Origin: Celeribacter litoreus
GTDB taxonomy: Bacteria > Pseudomonadota > Alphaproteobacteria > Rhodobacterales > Rhodobacteraceae
Direction of reading: 5' to 3'
Assembly: GCF_020165855.1 (NCBI RefSeq)
Contig: NZ_JAIUFY010000008.1
Span: 62,001 to 126,000, forward strand
Length of the DNA stretch: 64,000 nt
The stretch's first letter is position 1. Every line of letters begins with the position of its first letter. A program made the position numbers and the translations under genes. Below are positions 25,784-35,147 of this stretch, one piece after another. Under the pieces are notes generated by a model, which had not been told where the DNA came from, did no database searches, and worked only from the letters and a program-made list of their open reading frames with translations.

Positions 25784-26118
25784 CCGACCCGTGCCGTGGC
25801 GCACGCATTGCCAAGAATTCGCGCACATCTTCACTCTCTCTTCACTTCCCCGGATTATCTGTTGAATTGGTTTGATTTTCCGGCGCCCATGCGCGGGAAG
25901 AACCTCAAACACCGCCCCAGAACGGGACACTCCAGCCTCAGATCGTCGATTCCGGCCTTGCAGGTGCCGCCCATGAAAGGCAGACTGTTTCAAAAGCCGC
26001 AACTTGACTTGGTTGAAACGCCCCGTGGGTGCCCCCACATATAGTTACCAAGACAGGAAAGGATCGTAGGTTGCCGCCAATGCGGGGCCGGGTTCTTTTG
26101 CCAAGATAAGGAATGACT
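25784..26118. other. Intergenic region upstream of lon
   Basis: About 330 bases. Its last 100 bases hold the heat-shock promoter of lon (26013-26040). The remainder shows no gene I can support: frames on both strands (25796-26044 plus; 25772-26038 minus) have no ribosome binding site or family resemblance. Confidence 0.5.
26013..26040 (+). promoter_or_regulatory. Heat-shock (RpoH) promoter of lon
   Basis: TTGAAA (26013-26018), 14 bases, then CCCCACAT (26033-26040), close to the RpoH consensus CTTGAAA / CCCCAT-T with its usual 13-15 base spacer. It lies about 79 bases before the lon start. lon is a classic RpoH target, which supports the match. Confidence 0.75.
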
Positions 26119-28524
26119 ATGCACGAGCAAATCCAATCCTATCCCGTACTCCCGCTGCGCGATATCGTGGTGTTCCCCCATATGGTGGTGCCCCTCTTTG
26201 TCGGCCGCGAGAAATCGGTAAAGGCGCTCGAAGAAGTGATGAGTCAGGATAAACAAATCCTGCTCTCGGCCCAGATCGATCCGTCGGTTGATGATCCGGA
26301 AGAAGACGGCATCTACCGCGTTGGCGTTCTGGCCAATGTGCTTCAACTTCTGAAACTCCCCGATGGCACCGTGAAGGTGCTCGTCGAGGGCGAGAAGCGT
26401 GTGCGCCTGACGCAGTTCATCGAGAACGAAAATCACTTCGAAGCGGAAGTTGAACCGCTCGAAGAGACCGTCGGTGATGAAGCCGCTGTAGAAGCCCTCC
26501 TGCGCTCCGTGCGCGAGGAGTTCGAGCACTACGCCAAAGTGAAAAAGAACGTCCCGGAAGAGGCGCTTGTCGCCGTGTCCGAGAGCCGTGAACCTGCCAA
26601 GCTCGCCGACCTCGTGTCCGGTCATCTCGGCGTCGAAGTTGAACAGAAGCAACAGCTTCTCGAAACGCTCTCCATCGCTGAGCGCCTTGAGGCCGTGTAC
26701 GGTCTGATGCAGGGCGAGCTGTCGGTTCTTCAGGTCGAGAAAAAGATCAAGACCCGCGTGAAGTCGCAGATGGAGAAAACCCAGCGCGAGTACTACCTGA
26801 ATGAGCAGATGAAGGCCATTCAGAAGGAACTCGGCGACGGCGAGGATGGCTCTGACGAGATCACCGAACTCGAAGAGAAAATCGCGGCGACGAAACTCTC
26901 CAAAGAGGCCAAGGAAAAGGCTGAGGGCGAGCTGAAAAAGCTCAAAAACATGAGCCCGATGTCTGCAGAGGCCACTGTTGTGCGCAACTATCTCGACTGG
27001 ATGCTGTCCATTCCGTGGGGCACGAAGTCGCGCGTGAAGAAAGACTTGGGGCGTGCCGAAGATATTCTCGACACCGATCACTACGGTCTCGAGAAGGTCA
27101 AAGAGCGCATCGTTGAGTATCTCGCCGTGCAAAGCCGCTCCCAAAAACTCAAAGGCCCGATCATGTGCCTCGTGGGTCCTCCGGGTGTTGGTAAGACCTC
27201 CCTCGGGAAGTCTGTTGCGAAAGCCACGGGGCGCGAATTCATTCGTATCTCCCTCGGGGGCGTGCGTGACGAATCCGAGATCCGCGGTCACCGCCGGACC
27301 TACATCGGCTCCATGCCGGGCAAGATCATTCAGGCCCTGAAAAAAGCCAAAACCACGAACCCGCTCATCCTGCTCGACGAGATCGACAAGATGGGGCAGG
27401 ACTTCCGTGGCGATCCGGCGTCGGCCATGCTCGAAGTGCTTGATCCGGAACAGAACTCGACCTTCGTGGACCACTATCTCGAAGTGGAATACGACCTGTC
27501 GAATGTGATGTTCCTGACCACGTCCAACAGCTATAACATGCCGGGGCCGCTTCTCGACCGGATGGAGATCATTCCGCTCTCGGGTTACACCGAGGAGGAG
27601 AAATCCGAGATCGCGAAACAGCACCTGATCCCGAAACAGGTGAAGGCGCATGGCCTCAAAGCGAAGGAATTCGAGATTTCCGACGGCGCGATCATGGATG
27701 TGATCCGCTACTACACCCGCGAAGCGGGCGTGCGGAACCTCGAGCGTGAATTCGCAAAAGTCGCGCGGAAAGCTGTGACGAAGATCGTTCGCAAAGAGGT
27801 TGAAACGGTGTCTGTCAGCTCTGACAACATCGAGGACTTCCTCGGCGTGAAGAAGTTCCGTTACGGCCTCGCCGAGAAGGAAGATCAGATCGGTGTCGTG
27901 ACCGGACTCGCCTACACCTCTGTCGGTGGCGATCTCTTGCAGATTGAGGCGCTCAAACTGCCTGGTAAGGGCCGGATGAAGACCACGGGTAAGCTCGGCG
28001 ATGTGATGAAAGAGAGCATCGACGCAGCAAGCTCCTACGTCCGCTCCATCGCGCCGTCGATCGGTGTGAAGCCGCCGCTCTTTGACACGATGGACATCCA
28101 CGTCCACGTACCGGATGGCGCGACGCCGAAGGACGGTCCGAGTGCGGGTCTCGCCATGGTTACGACCATCGTGTCGGTACTGACGCAGATTCCGGTGCGC
28201 AAGGATATCGCTATGACCGGCGAGGTCTCGCTGCGCGGGAATGCGACGGCCATTGGCGGCTTGAAGGAGAAACTCCTTGCGGCGCTTCGTGGCGGTATCA
28301 AAACGGTGCTGATCCCCGAGGAAAACGTCAAAGACCTCGCGGACATTCCGGACAACGTGAAAGAGGGGCTGGAAATCATCCCCGTGACCCATGTGTCCGA
28401 GGTGCTTAAACATGCGCTCGTCCGGACGCCGGAACCGGTAGAATGGGACGAGGCCGCCGAAGAGGCCGCACGTCTTGCGAAACTCGAGGTGAAGCCTGGA
28501 TCGCAATCTCCGACCGCGCACTAA
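26119..28524 (+). CDS. lon: ATP-dependent protease La (Lon)
   Basis: 801 residues, full length. Lon degrades misfolded and selected regulatory proteins. N-terminal substrate domain beginning [19 protein letters not shown], a coiled-coil middle ([12 protein letters not shown]), AAA+ module with Walker [10 protein letters not shown] at about 353-361 and Walker [14 protein letters not shown], and the protease domain with the catalytic dyad S675 (GPSAGLAM) and K718 (LKEKLLAAL), spaced 43 residues apart as in E. coli. I start at the ATG at 26119 because AAGGA lies six bases before it; the ATG two codons earlier would be too close. A heat-shock promoter precedes it and a terminator follows. Confidence 0.98.
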   Translation: MHEQIQSYPVLPLRDIVVFPHMVVPLFVGREKSVKALEEVMSQDKQILLSAQIDPSVDDPEEDGIYRVGVLANVLQLLKLPDGTVKVLVEGEKRVRLTQFIENENHFEAEVEPLEETVGDEAAVEALLRSVREEFEHYAKVKKNVPEEALVAVSESREPAKLADLVSGHLGVEVEQKQQLLETLSIAERLEAVYGLMQGELSVLQVEKKIKTRVKSQMEKTQREYYLNEQMKAIQKELGDGEDGSDEITELEEKIAATKLSKEAKEKAEGELKKLKNMSPMSAEATVVRNYLDWMLSIPWGTKSRVKKDLGRAEDILDTDHYGLEKVKERIVEYLAVQSRSQKLKGPIMCLVGPPGVGKTSLGKSVAKATGREFIRISLGGVRDESEIRGHRRTYIGSMPGKIIQALKKAKTTNPLILLDEIDKMGQDFRGDPASAMLEVLDPEQNSTFVDHYLEVEYDLSNVMFLTTSNSYNMPGPLLDRMEIIPLSGYTEEEKSEIAKQHLIPKQVKAHGLKAKEFEISDGAIMDVIRYYTREAGVRNLEREFAKVARKAVTKIVRKEVETVSVSSDNIEDFLGVKKFRYGLAEKEDQIGVVTGLAYTSVGGDLLQIEALKLPGKGRMKTTGKLGDVMKESIDAASSYVRSIAPSIGVKPPLFDTMDIHVHVPDGATPKDGPSAGLAMVTTIVSVLTQIPVRKDIAMTGEVSLRGNATAIGGLKEKLLAALRGGIKTVLIPEENVKDLADIPDNVKEGLEIIPVTHVSEVLKHALVRTPEPVEWDEAAEEAARLAKLEVKPGSQSPTAH

Positions 28525-28546
28525 CCGCATCGCAATTCAATCACCG

Positions 28547-28575
28547 AAAAGCCGGCCCTTTGGTCGGCTTTTTGA
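28547..28575 (+). terminator. Terminator after lon
   Basis: AAAAGCCGGCC (28547-28557) pairs, with one wobble, with GGTCGGCTTTT (28562-28572) and T continues. It lies 22 bases after the lon stop. Confidence 0.85.
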
Positions 28576-28773
28576 TTTAATATCAGGCATCTGTGCGAGT
28601 TTTTGTAAATACGGTATGAACTTTGTCTTTGCGAACGTATTGGGGTTTGCGGTTGCTCTACCGAGCAGCCTAGGGTGCCTTAGTATGTAACCGAAGTGAG
28701 GTGAGGGCGTTTGATTGCTCCGCGCGGCATCCGAAGCAAATGCCCCGTTCTCACAGATGTAACGAGCGAAAGA

Positions 28774-29064
28774 ATGACTATGAATAAGAAAGATATGATC
28801 GCGAAAGTGGCGGAAATCTCCGGCGTGAAGCGGTCTGATGCGAAGAAGGCCATGGAAGCCACGCTTCAAATTCTCGGCGATACGCTTCAGGAGGGGAACG
28901 GCCTAAATGTGCCTCCGCTTGGAAAGATGGCCGTGAACCGTCAAAAAGAGAGCGACGGTGCCTATGTGATCGTCGCGAAACTCCGCCGCTCCAAAGCGAT
29001 GCTCAGCGATGAGCCGAAGGAAACGAGTGAAGACGCCGAGGCTGCGGAGGCGACGGCCAAGTGA
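28774..29064 (+). CDS. HU/IHF family DNA-binding protein with acidic tail
   Basis: 96 residues. HU proteins bend and compact DNA as dimers. The helical N-terminal half fits (MNKKDMIAKVAEISGVKRSDAKKAMEATLQILGDTL), followed by VPPLGKMAVNRQK in place of the usual GFGtF-x-V strand. The DNA-binding beta arm (normally with R-N-P-x-T-G) is much shortened here, and the protein ends in an acidic, Ala-rich tail (SDEPKETSEDAEAAEATAK). So it is a divergent HU-like protein, not the main HU. Start is either 28774 or the ATG at 28780; the ribosome binding site is weak (GAGCGAAAG). Many proteins of this type follow lon in Rhodobacteraceae. Confidence 0.8.
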   Translation: MTMNKKDMIAKVAEISGVKRSDAKKAMEATLQILGDTLQEGNGLNVPPLGKMAVNRQKESDGAYVIVAKLRRSKAMLSDEPKETSEDAEAAEATAK

Positions 29065-29143
29065 GCCGTTTCGGCGGGTCGATGCTTCGGTGAAAAACCC
29101 TCTTGCACTCTCGAAACCCAAAGGCTAAACACCGCGCCACGGC

Positions 29144-29218
29144 GGGTGATTAGCTCAGTGGTAGAGCGCTTCGTTCACATCGAAGATGTCAGGAGTTCAA
29201 ATCTCTTATCACCCACCA
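29144..29218 (+). tRNA. tRNA-Val (anticodon CAC)
   Basis: The seven-base acceptor stem GGGTGAT pairs with ATCACCC, the anticodon arm is CTTCG-TTCACAT-CGAAG with anticodon CAC (reads GTG), the T-loop is TTCAAAT, and CCA is encoded at 29216-29218. A GC-rich terminator hairpin follows at 29229. No integrated element or repeat of the tRNA 3' end is visible nearby. Confidence 0.97.
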
Positions 29219-29228
29219 TCCAGTTTCT

Positions 29229-29262
29229 AAAAGGCGTCCTGAAGAAGGGCGCCTTTTGCTTT
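29229..29262 (+). terminator. Terminator after tRNA-Val
   Basis: AAAAGGCG (29229-29236) pairs with CGCCTTTT (29250-29257), followed by GCTTTT, ten bases after the tRNA. Confidence 0.8.
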
Positions 29263-29336
29263 TGTGCGGCGCGGGCGGGTCTTGCTCGGTGATAAACTCA
29301 CAGACGGCAGGGCGCCGAAAGCGTCATAGAGGGAGC

Positions 29337-29561
29337 ATGAAATTCATCGATTCCCTCCCGCTTCACACCCTGATCATGGCGTCCTTGCTGCTCGGCCTCG
29401 CGCCGTTCGTGCCGGAGCCACATCTTTGGGAAAAATTGAAGATGCTCTTCTCCGGCACGCTGGTGAAGCCGATCGACATATTCGATCTGGTCCTGCACGG
29501 CGGGCCGCTGATCCTCTTGGGGATCAAGCTGTCCCGCGGTCACTCTGCACCGGAAGAATAA
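29337..29561 (+). CDS. 74-residue membrane protein (labelled RND transporter in relatives)
   Basis: MKFIDSLPLHTLIMASLLLGLAPFVPEPHLWEKL, then LFSGTLVKPIDIFDLVLHGGPLILLGIKL. Two hydrophobic segments with the conserved PEPHLWEKLKML loop between them. Relatives in many proteobacteria are labelled RND transporter, but a 74-residue, two-helix protein cannot be a transporter alone; the true role is unknown. GAGGGAGC directly before the ATG supports the start at 29337. The gene sits alone between tRNA-Val and a bidirectional terminator. Confidence 0.8.
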   Translation: MKFIDSLPLHTLIMASLLLGLAPFVPEPHLWEKLKMLFSGTLVKPIDIFDLVLHGGPLILLGIKLSRGHSAPEE

Positions 29562-29600
29562 AAAACGCCCCGCCAGTTTGTCCGGCGGGGCGCAATTTTT
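29562..29600. terminator. Bidirectional terminator
   Basis: CGCCCCGCC (29566-29574) pairs perfectly with GGCGGGGCG (29584-29592), flanked by AAAAA on the left and ATTTTT on the right, so it works for both the small membrane gene and the convergent dipeptidase gene. Confidence 0.92.
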
Positions 29601-29611
29601 ATTAGCTGTGA

Positions 29612-30997
29612 TCAGGCCTTCGAAACTGCGTCCAGAATGCGGGCCCAGCTACGCACGCCTTTGTGGAAGTTTTTGAGGCCGTATTTCTCGTTCGGGGAGT
29701 GGATGCGGTCATCATCATCGGCATAGCCCACGAGCATCGAGTCGAGGCCGAGGATCGTGGTGAAGAAGCCCGCAATCGGGATGGAGCCGCCCATGCCTGC
29801 GAACACGGCCTCACGCTCCCATTCATCAGAGAGGGCGAGACGCGCGGCTTCGAATTCGGCGCGGGATGTGTTCATGACGGCCGCAGGAGAGCCGTCGAGG
29901 TCCTGGTTCCACGTCACTTTGGCGTCTGTCGGCAGATGCGCCTCGACATGCGCGCGCAGGTTTTCGCGAATGGCGTCGGGGTCCTGATCGCCAACAAGGC
30001 GGCAGGTGATTTTGCAATGTGCTTCGGACGGGATCACCGTTTTGGTGCCGGGTCCCTGATAGCCGCCCCAAAGCCCGTTGATCTCGAGCGTCGGGCGCGC
30101 CCATTGCTGTTCAAGGGTGGAGTAGGCGGTCTCGCCATGCGGGACCGTCATTCCAACGGAGGAGAGATAGTCCTGTTCATCAAAGCCGCAGCCTTTCCAT
30201 TGCTCAAGGATCGGTTCCGGCACCTCGTGCACGCCGTTATAAAAGTCCTTGATGGTCACGCGACCCTCATCGTCGTGGAAGGTCGAGATGATTTTGGAAA
30301 TCTCGCGCAGCGGATTGAGGGCAGGGCCGCCGTAATGGCCGGAATGCAGGTCCATGGTCGGGCCGGTCAGGGTAAACTCGTCTTTGAGCATGCCACGCAA
30401 TTGTGAACAAATGGACGGCACACCGGGTGCTACCATAGAGGTGTCGCAGATAAGTGCGAGGTCGGCGGCGAGTTTATCTTTGTTGGCATCCATGAACGGG
30501 ATGAGAGACGGGGAGCCGCTTTCCTCTTCGCCTTCAAAGAAGAAGGTGATGGTACAGGGCATTTCGCCATGCTCCGCGATCCACGCGCGGCAGGCCTCCA
30601 CGAAGGTCATGAGCTGGCCTTTGTCGTCAGAGGCACCACGACCACGGATGACTTTGCCCGTCGGGCGTTCTTCGATGAATGGTTCGAACGGCGCGTGATC
30701 CCAAAGATCAACCGGATCAACAGGTTGCACGTCGTAGTGACCGTAGAATAGGAGATGCGGACCACCCGTGCCGATCTTGCCCCAGACCATCGGGTGACCC
30801 GGTGTCTCGCACAGTTCCGCTTCGGCGCCCAAGGATTTCAGGTCTTCGACAAGCCACTGTGCCGCTTTAAGGCAGTCGCCTTTGAAGGCAGGGTCGGTAG
30901 AGATCGACGGAATGCGGAGCAAATCCATCAAGCGCGCGAGGGCGTTATCGAGATCGCTATCAATGCGGGAAAGGACCGGATCGAGACGCGTGTTCAT
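29612..30997 (-). CDS. M20 family dipeptidase
   Basis: 461 residues. A zinc-dependent di- or carboxypeptidase with a catalytic domain and an inserted dimerisation domain. Metal and catalytic blocks: FYGHYDVQPVDP (His and Asp) near 83-94, GRGASDDKGQLMTF near 119-132, FFFEGEEESGSP (catalytic Glu pair) near 152-163, LICDTSM near 184, HSGHYGG near 218, and the C-terminal DDDDRIHSPNEKY with the last His ligand. HYDVQPVDP and the length put it in the CNDP/Dug1-like dipeptidase group. AAAGG stands nine bases before the ATG. It shares a divergent upstream region of about 260 bases with hemA. Confidence 0.93.
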   Translation of the reverse strand: MNTRLDPVLSRIDSDLDNALARLMDLLRIPSISTDPAFKGDCLKAAQWLVEDLKSLGAEAELCETPGHPMVWGKIGTGGPHLLFYGHYDVQPVDPVDLWDHAPFEPFIEERPTGKVIRGRGASDDKGQLMTFVEACRAWIAEHGEMPCTITFFFEGEEESGSPSLIPFMDANKDKLAADLALICDTSMVAPGVPSICSQLRGMLKDEFTLTGPTMDLHSGHYGGPALNPLREISKIISTFHDDEGRVTIKDFYNGVHEVPEPILEQWKGCGFDEQDYLSSVGMTVPHGETAYSTLEQQWARPTLEINGLWGGYQGPGTKTVIPSEAHCKITCRLVGDQDPDAIRENLRAHVEAHLPTDAKVTWNQDLDGSPAAVMNTSRAEFEAARLALSDEWEREAVFAGMGGSIPIAGFFTTILGLDSMLVGYADDDDRIHSPNEKYGLKNFHKGVRSWARILDAVSKA

Positions 30998-31079
30998 TAT
31001 AGGAAACCTTTGAGATCATTTGTGATGTTTTGCCGCAGACTACTCCTCTGAAATCCAGTGTCCAGAGGTAGGGCATGGG

Positions 31080-31093
31080 TTGACATAGATCAT
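31080..31093 (+). promoter_or_regulatory. Probable FnrL site upstream of hemA
   Basis: TTGACATAGATCAT matches the FNR/FnrL consensus TTGAT-N4-ATCAA at eight of ten positions and keeps the N4 spacing. It lies about 170 bases before the hemA start. FnrL-controlled, oxygen-responsive hemA is established in Rhodobacter; a direct role here is inferred. Confidence 0.55.
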
Positions 31094-31260
31094 TCTGAAA
31101 GGGTTTTTAGTCATTCTAAGAAGGTCGAAAGGCCGAGGTCTCGCAAATGCCCTCTTTCGTATGCCACTAAGGCATTATGTTGCGAAATGTGAATATATCT
31201 CGCAATTTTCAAATTAGGCAGTTAAAACAAGCAGACCAGAGACGCGCGAAAGGATCAAAA

Positions 31261-32490
31261 GTGGACTACACGGCTAAGCTAGAGGAAGCCCTGCAACGTT
31301 TGCATGATGAGGGTCGCTACCGCACCTTTATCGATATCGAACGTAAGCGTGGCCAATTCCCGCATGCAACGTGGACACGCGAAGATGGCACCCAGCAGCC
31401 GGTCACCGTCTGGTGCGGCAACGACTATCTTGGCATGGGGCAAAATCCGGTCGTGCTCGAAGCCATGAAAGAGGCCGTGGATAACGCAGGTGCCGGCTCT
31501 GGTGGCACGCGCAACATCTCTGGCACCACGGTGTATCACAAGCGTCTCGAAGCCGAACTCGCCGATCTTCATCAGAAAGAGGCCGCTCTGGTCTTTTCTT
31601 CCGCTTACATCGCGAATGACGCGACGCTCTCGACGCTGCCGACGCTTTTCCCGGGTCTGATCATCTACTCCGATGAGCTGAACCACGCCTCGATGATCGA
31701 AGGCATTCGTCGCAATGGTGGGGCGAAACGCATCTTCCGTCACAATGACGTTGCGCATCTGCGTGAGTTGCTCGCCGCCGACGATCCGAGCCTTCCGAAA
31801 CTGATCGCGTTTGAATCGGTCTACTCGATGGACGGTGACTTTGGTCCGATCGAAGAAATTCTCGACCTGGCCGACGAATTCAATGCGCTGACCTACATTG
31901 ACGAAGTTCACGCCGTTGGCATGTATGGTGCACGCGGTGCCGGTGTTGCTGAGGCACAGGGCCTGATGGGCCGCATCGACATCATCAACGGCACACTTGG
32001 CAAAGCCTTCGGTGTGTTTGGTGGTTACATCGCAGCCTCGGAGAAAATGTGTGATGCTGTGCGCTCCTATGCGCCCGGCTTCATCTTTACGACATCCATT
32101 CCGCCGGCAGTTGCCGCAGGTGCCGCAGCGTCCATCGCGTTCCTGAAAGGCGAGGGTGGTGTGAAGCTGCGCGAAGAGCATCAGACACAGGCGAAAATCC
32201 TGAAGACCCGTCTCAAGGCGCTCGGCCTTCCGATCACCGATCATGGCTCCCATATCGTGCCGTTGATCGTGGGCGATCCGGTGCACACGAAACTCATGTC
32301 CGACATGATGCTCGAACACTATGGCATCTACGTCCAGCCGGTGAACTTTCCGACCGTTCCGCGTGGCACAGAACGTCTGCGTTTTACGCCGTCTCCAGTG
32401 CACGGATCGGGTGAAATGGACCATCTGATCAAAGCCTTGGACGCGCTTTGGAGCCACTGTGCGCTGAATCGTGCCGAAATGGCGGGTTAA
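31261..32490 (+). CDS. hemA: 5-Aminolevulinate synthase
   Basis: 409 residues. Condenses glycine and succinyl-CoA to 5-aminolevulinate, the first step of haem and bacteriochlorophyll synthesis by the C4 route of Alphaproteobacteria. Landmarks: [16 protein letters not shown] near 18-33, [40 protein letters not shown], and the PLP lysine K248 in [13 protein letters not shown], the same number as in Rhodobacter capsulatus. The start is GTG (31261), with AAAGGA seven bases ahead and the protein opening as (V/M)[10 protein letters not shown], like known HemA proteins. Regulation by oxygen through an upstream FnrL-like site is likely. Confidence 0.98.
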   Translation: MDYTAKLEEALQRLHDEGRYRTFIDIERKRGQFPHATWTREDGTQQPVTVWCGNDYLGMGQNPVVLEAMKEAVDNAGAGSGGTRNISGTTVYHKRLEAELADLHQKEAALVFSSAYIANDATLSTLPTLFPGLIIYSDELNHASMIEGIRRNGGAKRIFRHNDVAHLRELLAADDPSLPKLIAFESVYSMDGDFGPIEEILDLADEFNALTYIDEVHAVGMYGARGAGVAEAQGLMGRIDIINGTLGKAFGVFGGYIAASEKMCDAVRSYAPGFIFTTSIPPAVAAGAAASIAFLKGEGGVKLREEHQTQAKILKTRLKALGLPITDHGSHIVPLIVGDPVHTKLMSDMMLEHYGIYVQPVNFPTVPRGTERLRFTPSPVHGSGEMDHLIKALDALWSHCALNRAEMAG

Positions 32491-32611
32491 CCCTCTTATC
32501 TACTGTGCGGCTCTGTAAACCATGTGGTAATGATTCCATAGAACAAGCGGCGAATCGTAGAAACAAGCGGGTCGCGTGTTCTTGGGGATGAGACCAATTT
32601 GGGGCAGTGCA

Positions 32612-33811
32612 ATGATCAGGCGGTGGAGCAAACCACCTGTCGAGGAACAGGATCATCCGCGCGGGTTTGATGACTTCGAACTGCGCTTAGGCGATGTTAT
32701 GCGCGGTGAACGTGCGACCATCGGTAAATCGCTTCTCGACGTTCAGCGCGAACTCAAGATCAAAGCCACCTACATTGCAGCCATCGAAAACGCAGATCCG
32801 TCTGTTTTCGAGACGCAAGGGTTCATCGCGGGCTACGTGCGCTCTTATGCGCGTTATCTTGGCCTCGATCCCGAGTGGGCATTTGCGCGGTTTTGTGAGG
32901 AAAGTGGCTTTTCAGTCGCGCATGGTATGTCGCCGGCGGCTTCGATCAAGCGGACGGCAACGACGGCTGCGGCTGCTCAAAAGACCGCTCCCAAGGATCC
33001 GTTTGCTGACCCGAACGCAACGTTCGTGCCGCGCGGGCAGGGGTTCTTTTCGCGCATCGAGCCTGGGGCCCTCGGGTCGACTGCGGTACTGCTCGGGTTG
33101 CTTGGCCTGATCGGCTATGGCGGTTGGTCTGTCTTGCAAGAAATTCAAAAAGTGACTCTCGCACCCGTTGAAGAGGCGCCGAGTGTCATGTCCGAAGTCG
33201 CGCCGCTCGGTGAGAGCACTCAAATGGCTGCGCTTGATGAAAGTATCGGCCTGGCGACGCCATCTGCCGAAGCTTTTGATCGTCTTTACCGTCCGCAGGC
33301 CCTTGATTTGCCTGTGCTCGTTCCGCGTGATGGTCCGATTGCGACGCTTGACCCGCGCTCCGTCGGTGTCTTGGCCGTGCCGCAGCCATCTGAATCCGAG
33401 AGCCGTCTTGAGGCGCTGTCGACCCAAATGGCGGAGGCAGCCCTGATCGAAGATGAGGTTCAGGTGACGGCTGAGGATGTGCCAGAGCTCGCGCTGGTCG
33501 CAGTTCTGCCGTCTTGGGTCCGTGTTCAGGCTGCCGATGGTTCTGTGATCTTCGAGAAAGTCCTCGATGCCGGTGAACGCTACGTCGTGCCGTCGATGGA
33601 GCAGGCCCCCGTTTTGCGCACTGGCAATGCGGGCGGGATGTATTTCTCCGTCAATGGTCAGGCGTATGGCCCCATCGGAGCCTCTGGCGTGGTTGTCAAA
33701 AACATCGCGCTGTCCGTCCCTGACGTGTCTCAGACATTCGCAGCGGTTGATCTCGACACAGATGCGCGCGTTGCCGACGCATTTGCCGTCGCACAAAACA
33801 CCGCCGAATAA
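32612..33811 (+). CDS. RodZ-like protein: cytoplasmic HTH, one TM helix, periplasmic DUF4115
   Basis: 399 residues. Residues about 20-95 form a helix-turn-helix (LRLGDVMRGERATIGKSLLD, KIKATYIAAIENADPS, GFIAGYVRSYARYLGLDP), residues about 162-180 a transmembrane helix (STAVLLGLLGLIGYGGWSVL), and the C-terminal part a DUF4115-type domain (WVRVQAADGSVIFEKVLDAGERYVVP to VVVKNIALSVPDV). RodZ links MreB to the cell-wall machinery; the middle region here is long, acidic and Pro-rich. GGGG precedes the chosen ATG (32612); earlier in-frame starts (32576, 32588) would add a tail not seen in relatives. It lies just before ispG, a common arrangement for rodZ. Confidence 0.85.
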   Translation: MIRRWSKPPVEEQDHPRGFDDFELRLGDVMRGERATIGKSLLDVQRELKIKATYIAAIENADPSVFETQGFIAGYVRSYARYLGLDPEWAFARFCEESGFSVAHGMSPAASIKRTATTAAAAQKTAPKDPFADPNATFVPRGQGFFSRIEPGALGSTAVLLGLLGLIGYGGWSVLQEIQKVTLAPVEEAPSVMSEVAPLGESTQMAALDESIGLATPSAEAFDRLYRPQALDLPVLVPRDGPIATLDPRSVGVLAVPQPSESESRLEALSTQMAEAALIEDEVQVTAEDVPELALVAVLPSWVRVQAADGSVIFEKVLDAGERYVVPSMEQAPVLRTGNAGGMYFSVNGQAYGPIGASGVVVKNIALSVPDVSQTFAAVDLDTDARVADAFAVAQNTAE

Positions 33812-33835
33812 TTTGCCTGCAAATGCAGATGTGAT

Positions 33836-33859
33836 GAGGGGGCGCTTGCTCCCTCTTTT
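33836..33859 (+). terminator. Terminator between rodZ-like gene and ispG
   Basis: GAGGGGGC (33836-33843) and GCTCCCTC (33848-33855) pair with one mismatch around GCTT, followed by TTTT. Confidence 0.7.
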
Positions 33860-33900
33860 CGCATTCTCTATCTAGAGGGCAAGCAATCGAGAGAGGCCCC

Positions 33901-35028
33901 ATGTCCCACAATCCTGTTCGTCCCTGGCGCAATATCGACCGCCGCGAGAGCCGCAAGATTTGGGTGGGCAATGTGCCTGTCGGGGGTGACGCGCCGATCT
34001 CGGTCCAGACGATGACCAACACGCTCACGCATGACGTGAAGGCGACGCTCGATCAGGTGATCCGAGCCGCCGACGCAGGGGCCGATATCGTGCGGGTGTC
34101 AGTGCCTGATAAAGAAAGCTCTGCCGCGCTCAAAGAGATCTGCCGCGAGAGCCCCGTGCCCATCGTGGCCGACATCCACTTCCACTACATGCGCGGGATC
34201 GAAGCCGCAGAGGCGGGCGCGGCCTGTCTCCGGATCAACCCGGGCAACATCGGCGATGAGAAGCGCGTCAAGGACGTGATCAAAGCCGCGCGGGACAACA
34301 ATTGTTCCATTCGTATCGGTGTTAACGCGGGGTCGCTCGAAAAGCACCTTTTGGAGAAATACGGTGAGCCGTGCCCCGAGGCGATGGTCGAGAGCGGTCT
34401 CGATCACATCAAGATCCTTGAGGACAACGACTTCCACAATTTCAAAATCTCGGTGAAGGCGTCTGACGTCTTCCTGTCGGCCGCCGCCTATCAGGCGCTC
34501 GCAGAGGCCACGGATGCCCCGATCCACCTTGGCATCACAGAGGCCGGTGGCCTCATGTCCGGCACGATCAAATCTGCCATTGGTTTGGGGCAACTTCTCT
34601 GGATGGGCATCGGGGATACGCTCCGCGTGAGCCTCTCGGCTGATCCGGTGGAAGAGGTCAAAGTCGGCTACGAAATTCTCAAATCCCTCGGCCTGCGCCA
34701 CCGCGGCGTAAACATCATTTCCTGCCCGTCCTGCGCGCGGCAGGGGTTTGATGTGATCAAAACGGTTGAAGAGCTTGAAAAGCGTCTGGAGCATATCAAA
34801 ACGCCAATGAGCCTTTCGATCATCGGGTGCGTGGTAAACGGCCCGGGTGAAGCGCTCATGACCGACGTCGGTTGGACCGGTGGCGGGGCAGGGCACGGGA
34901 TGGTCTATCTCGGCGGGACCCAGTCGCACAAAGAATCCAACGCGAACATGATCGAGCACATCGTCGAACAGGTCGAGAAAAAGGCCGAAGAGATCGAAAG
35001 TGCTCAGGCCGAAGAACCCGCCGAATGA
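33901..35028 (+). CDS. ispG: 4-Hydroxy-3-methylbut-2-enyl diphosphate synthase
   Basis: 375 residues. A [4Fe-4S] enzyme of the MEP isoprenoid pathway that converts ME-cPP to HMBPP with two electrons from flavodoxin or ferredoxin. Family blocks: [25 protein letters not shown] near 21-45, IVADIHFHY near 88, RINPGNIG near 110, then the cluster cysteines in [13 protein letters not shown] near 272-284 and a third in [12 protein letters not shown] near 308-319. The acidic, Ala/Glu-rich C-terminus ([17 protein letters not shown]) is a tail beyond the fold. GAGAGG precedes the ATG. Confidence 0.97.
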   Translation: MSHNPVRPWRNIDRRESRKIWVGNVPVGGDAPISVQTMTNTLTHDVKATLDQVIRAADAGADIVRVSVPDKESSAALKEICRESPVPIVADIHFHYMRGIEAAEAGAACLRINPGNIGDEKRVKDVIKAARDNNCSIRIGVNAGSLEKHLLEKYGEPCPEAMVESGLDHIKILEDNDFHNFKISVKASDVFLSAAAYQALAEATDAPIHLGITEAGGLMSGTIKSAIGLGQLLWMGIGDTLRVSLSADPVEEVKVGYEILKSLGLRHRGVNIISCPSCARQGFDVIKTVEELEKRLEHIKTPMSLSIIGCVVNGPGEALMTDVGWTGGGAGHGMVYLGGTQSHKESNANMIEHIVEQVEKKAEEIESAQAEEPAE

Positions 35029-35147
35029 TCTCGGTCCGGCGCGCGTGTGGGCCGGTGCTTGTGCTGGGTCAATGAGCGATCCTTCCTCTTTTGGTAGCCT
35101 ATAGAGGCCGTAGGGCCTCGCCTTGCGGCACCAAGGGAGGACATATC

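Noticed and set aside
25855-25974. 39-codon minus-strand frame with two cysteine-containing motifs upstream of lon
   Set aside because: No ribosome binding site before its ATG and no recognisable family, so it was not called a gene. Homologues with the same Cys spacing would change this.
25990-28530. Very long open frame on the minus strand opposite lon (about 846 codons)
   Set aside because: It mirrors lon codon for codon; high-GC coding DNA leaves the complementary strand open. No ribosome binding site or family resemblance.
29144-29262. Integration site at tRNA-Val
   Set aside because: No integrase gene, no repeat of the tRNA 3' end and normal housekeeping genes on both sides.
31045-31068. 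CCTCTG/CAGAGG repeat as a terminator of the divergent dipeptidase or hemA leader
   Set aside because: Only six pairs, a 12-base loop and no T-run.
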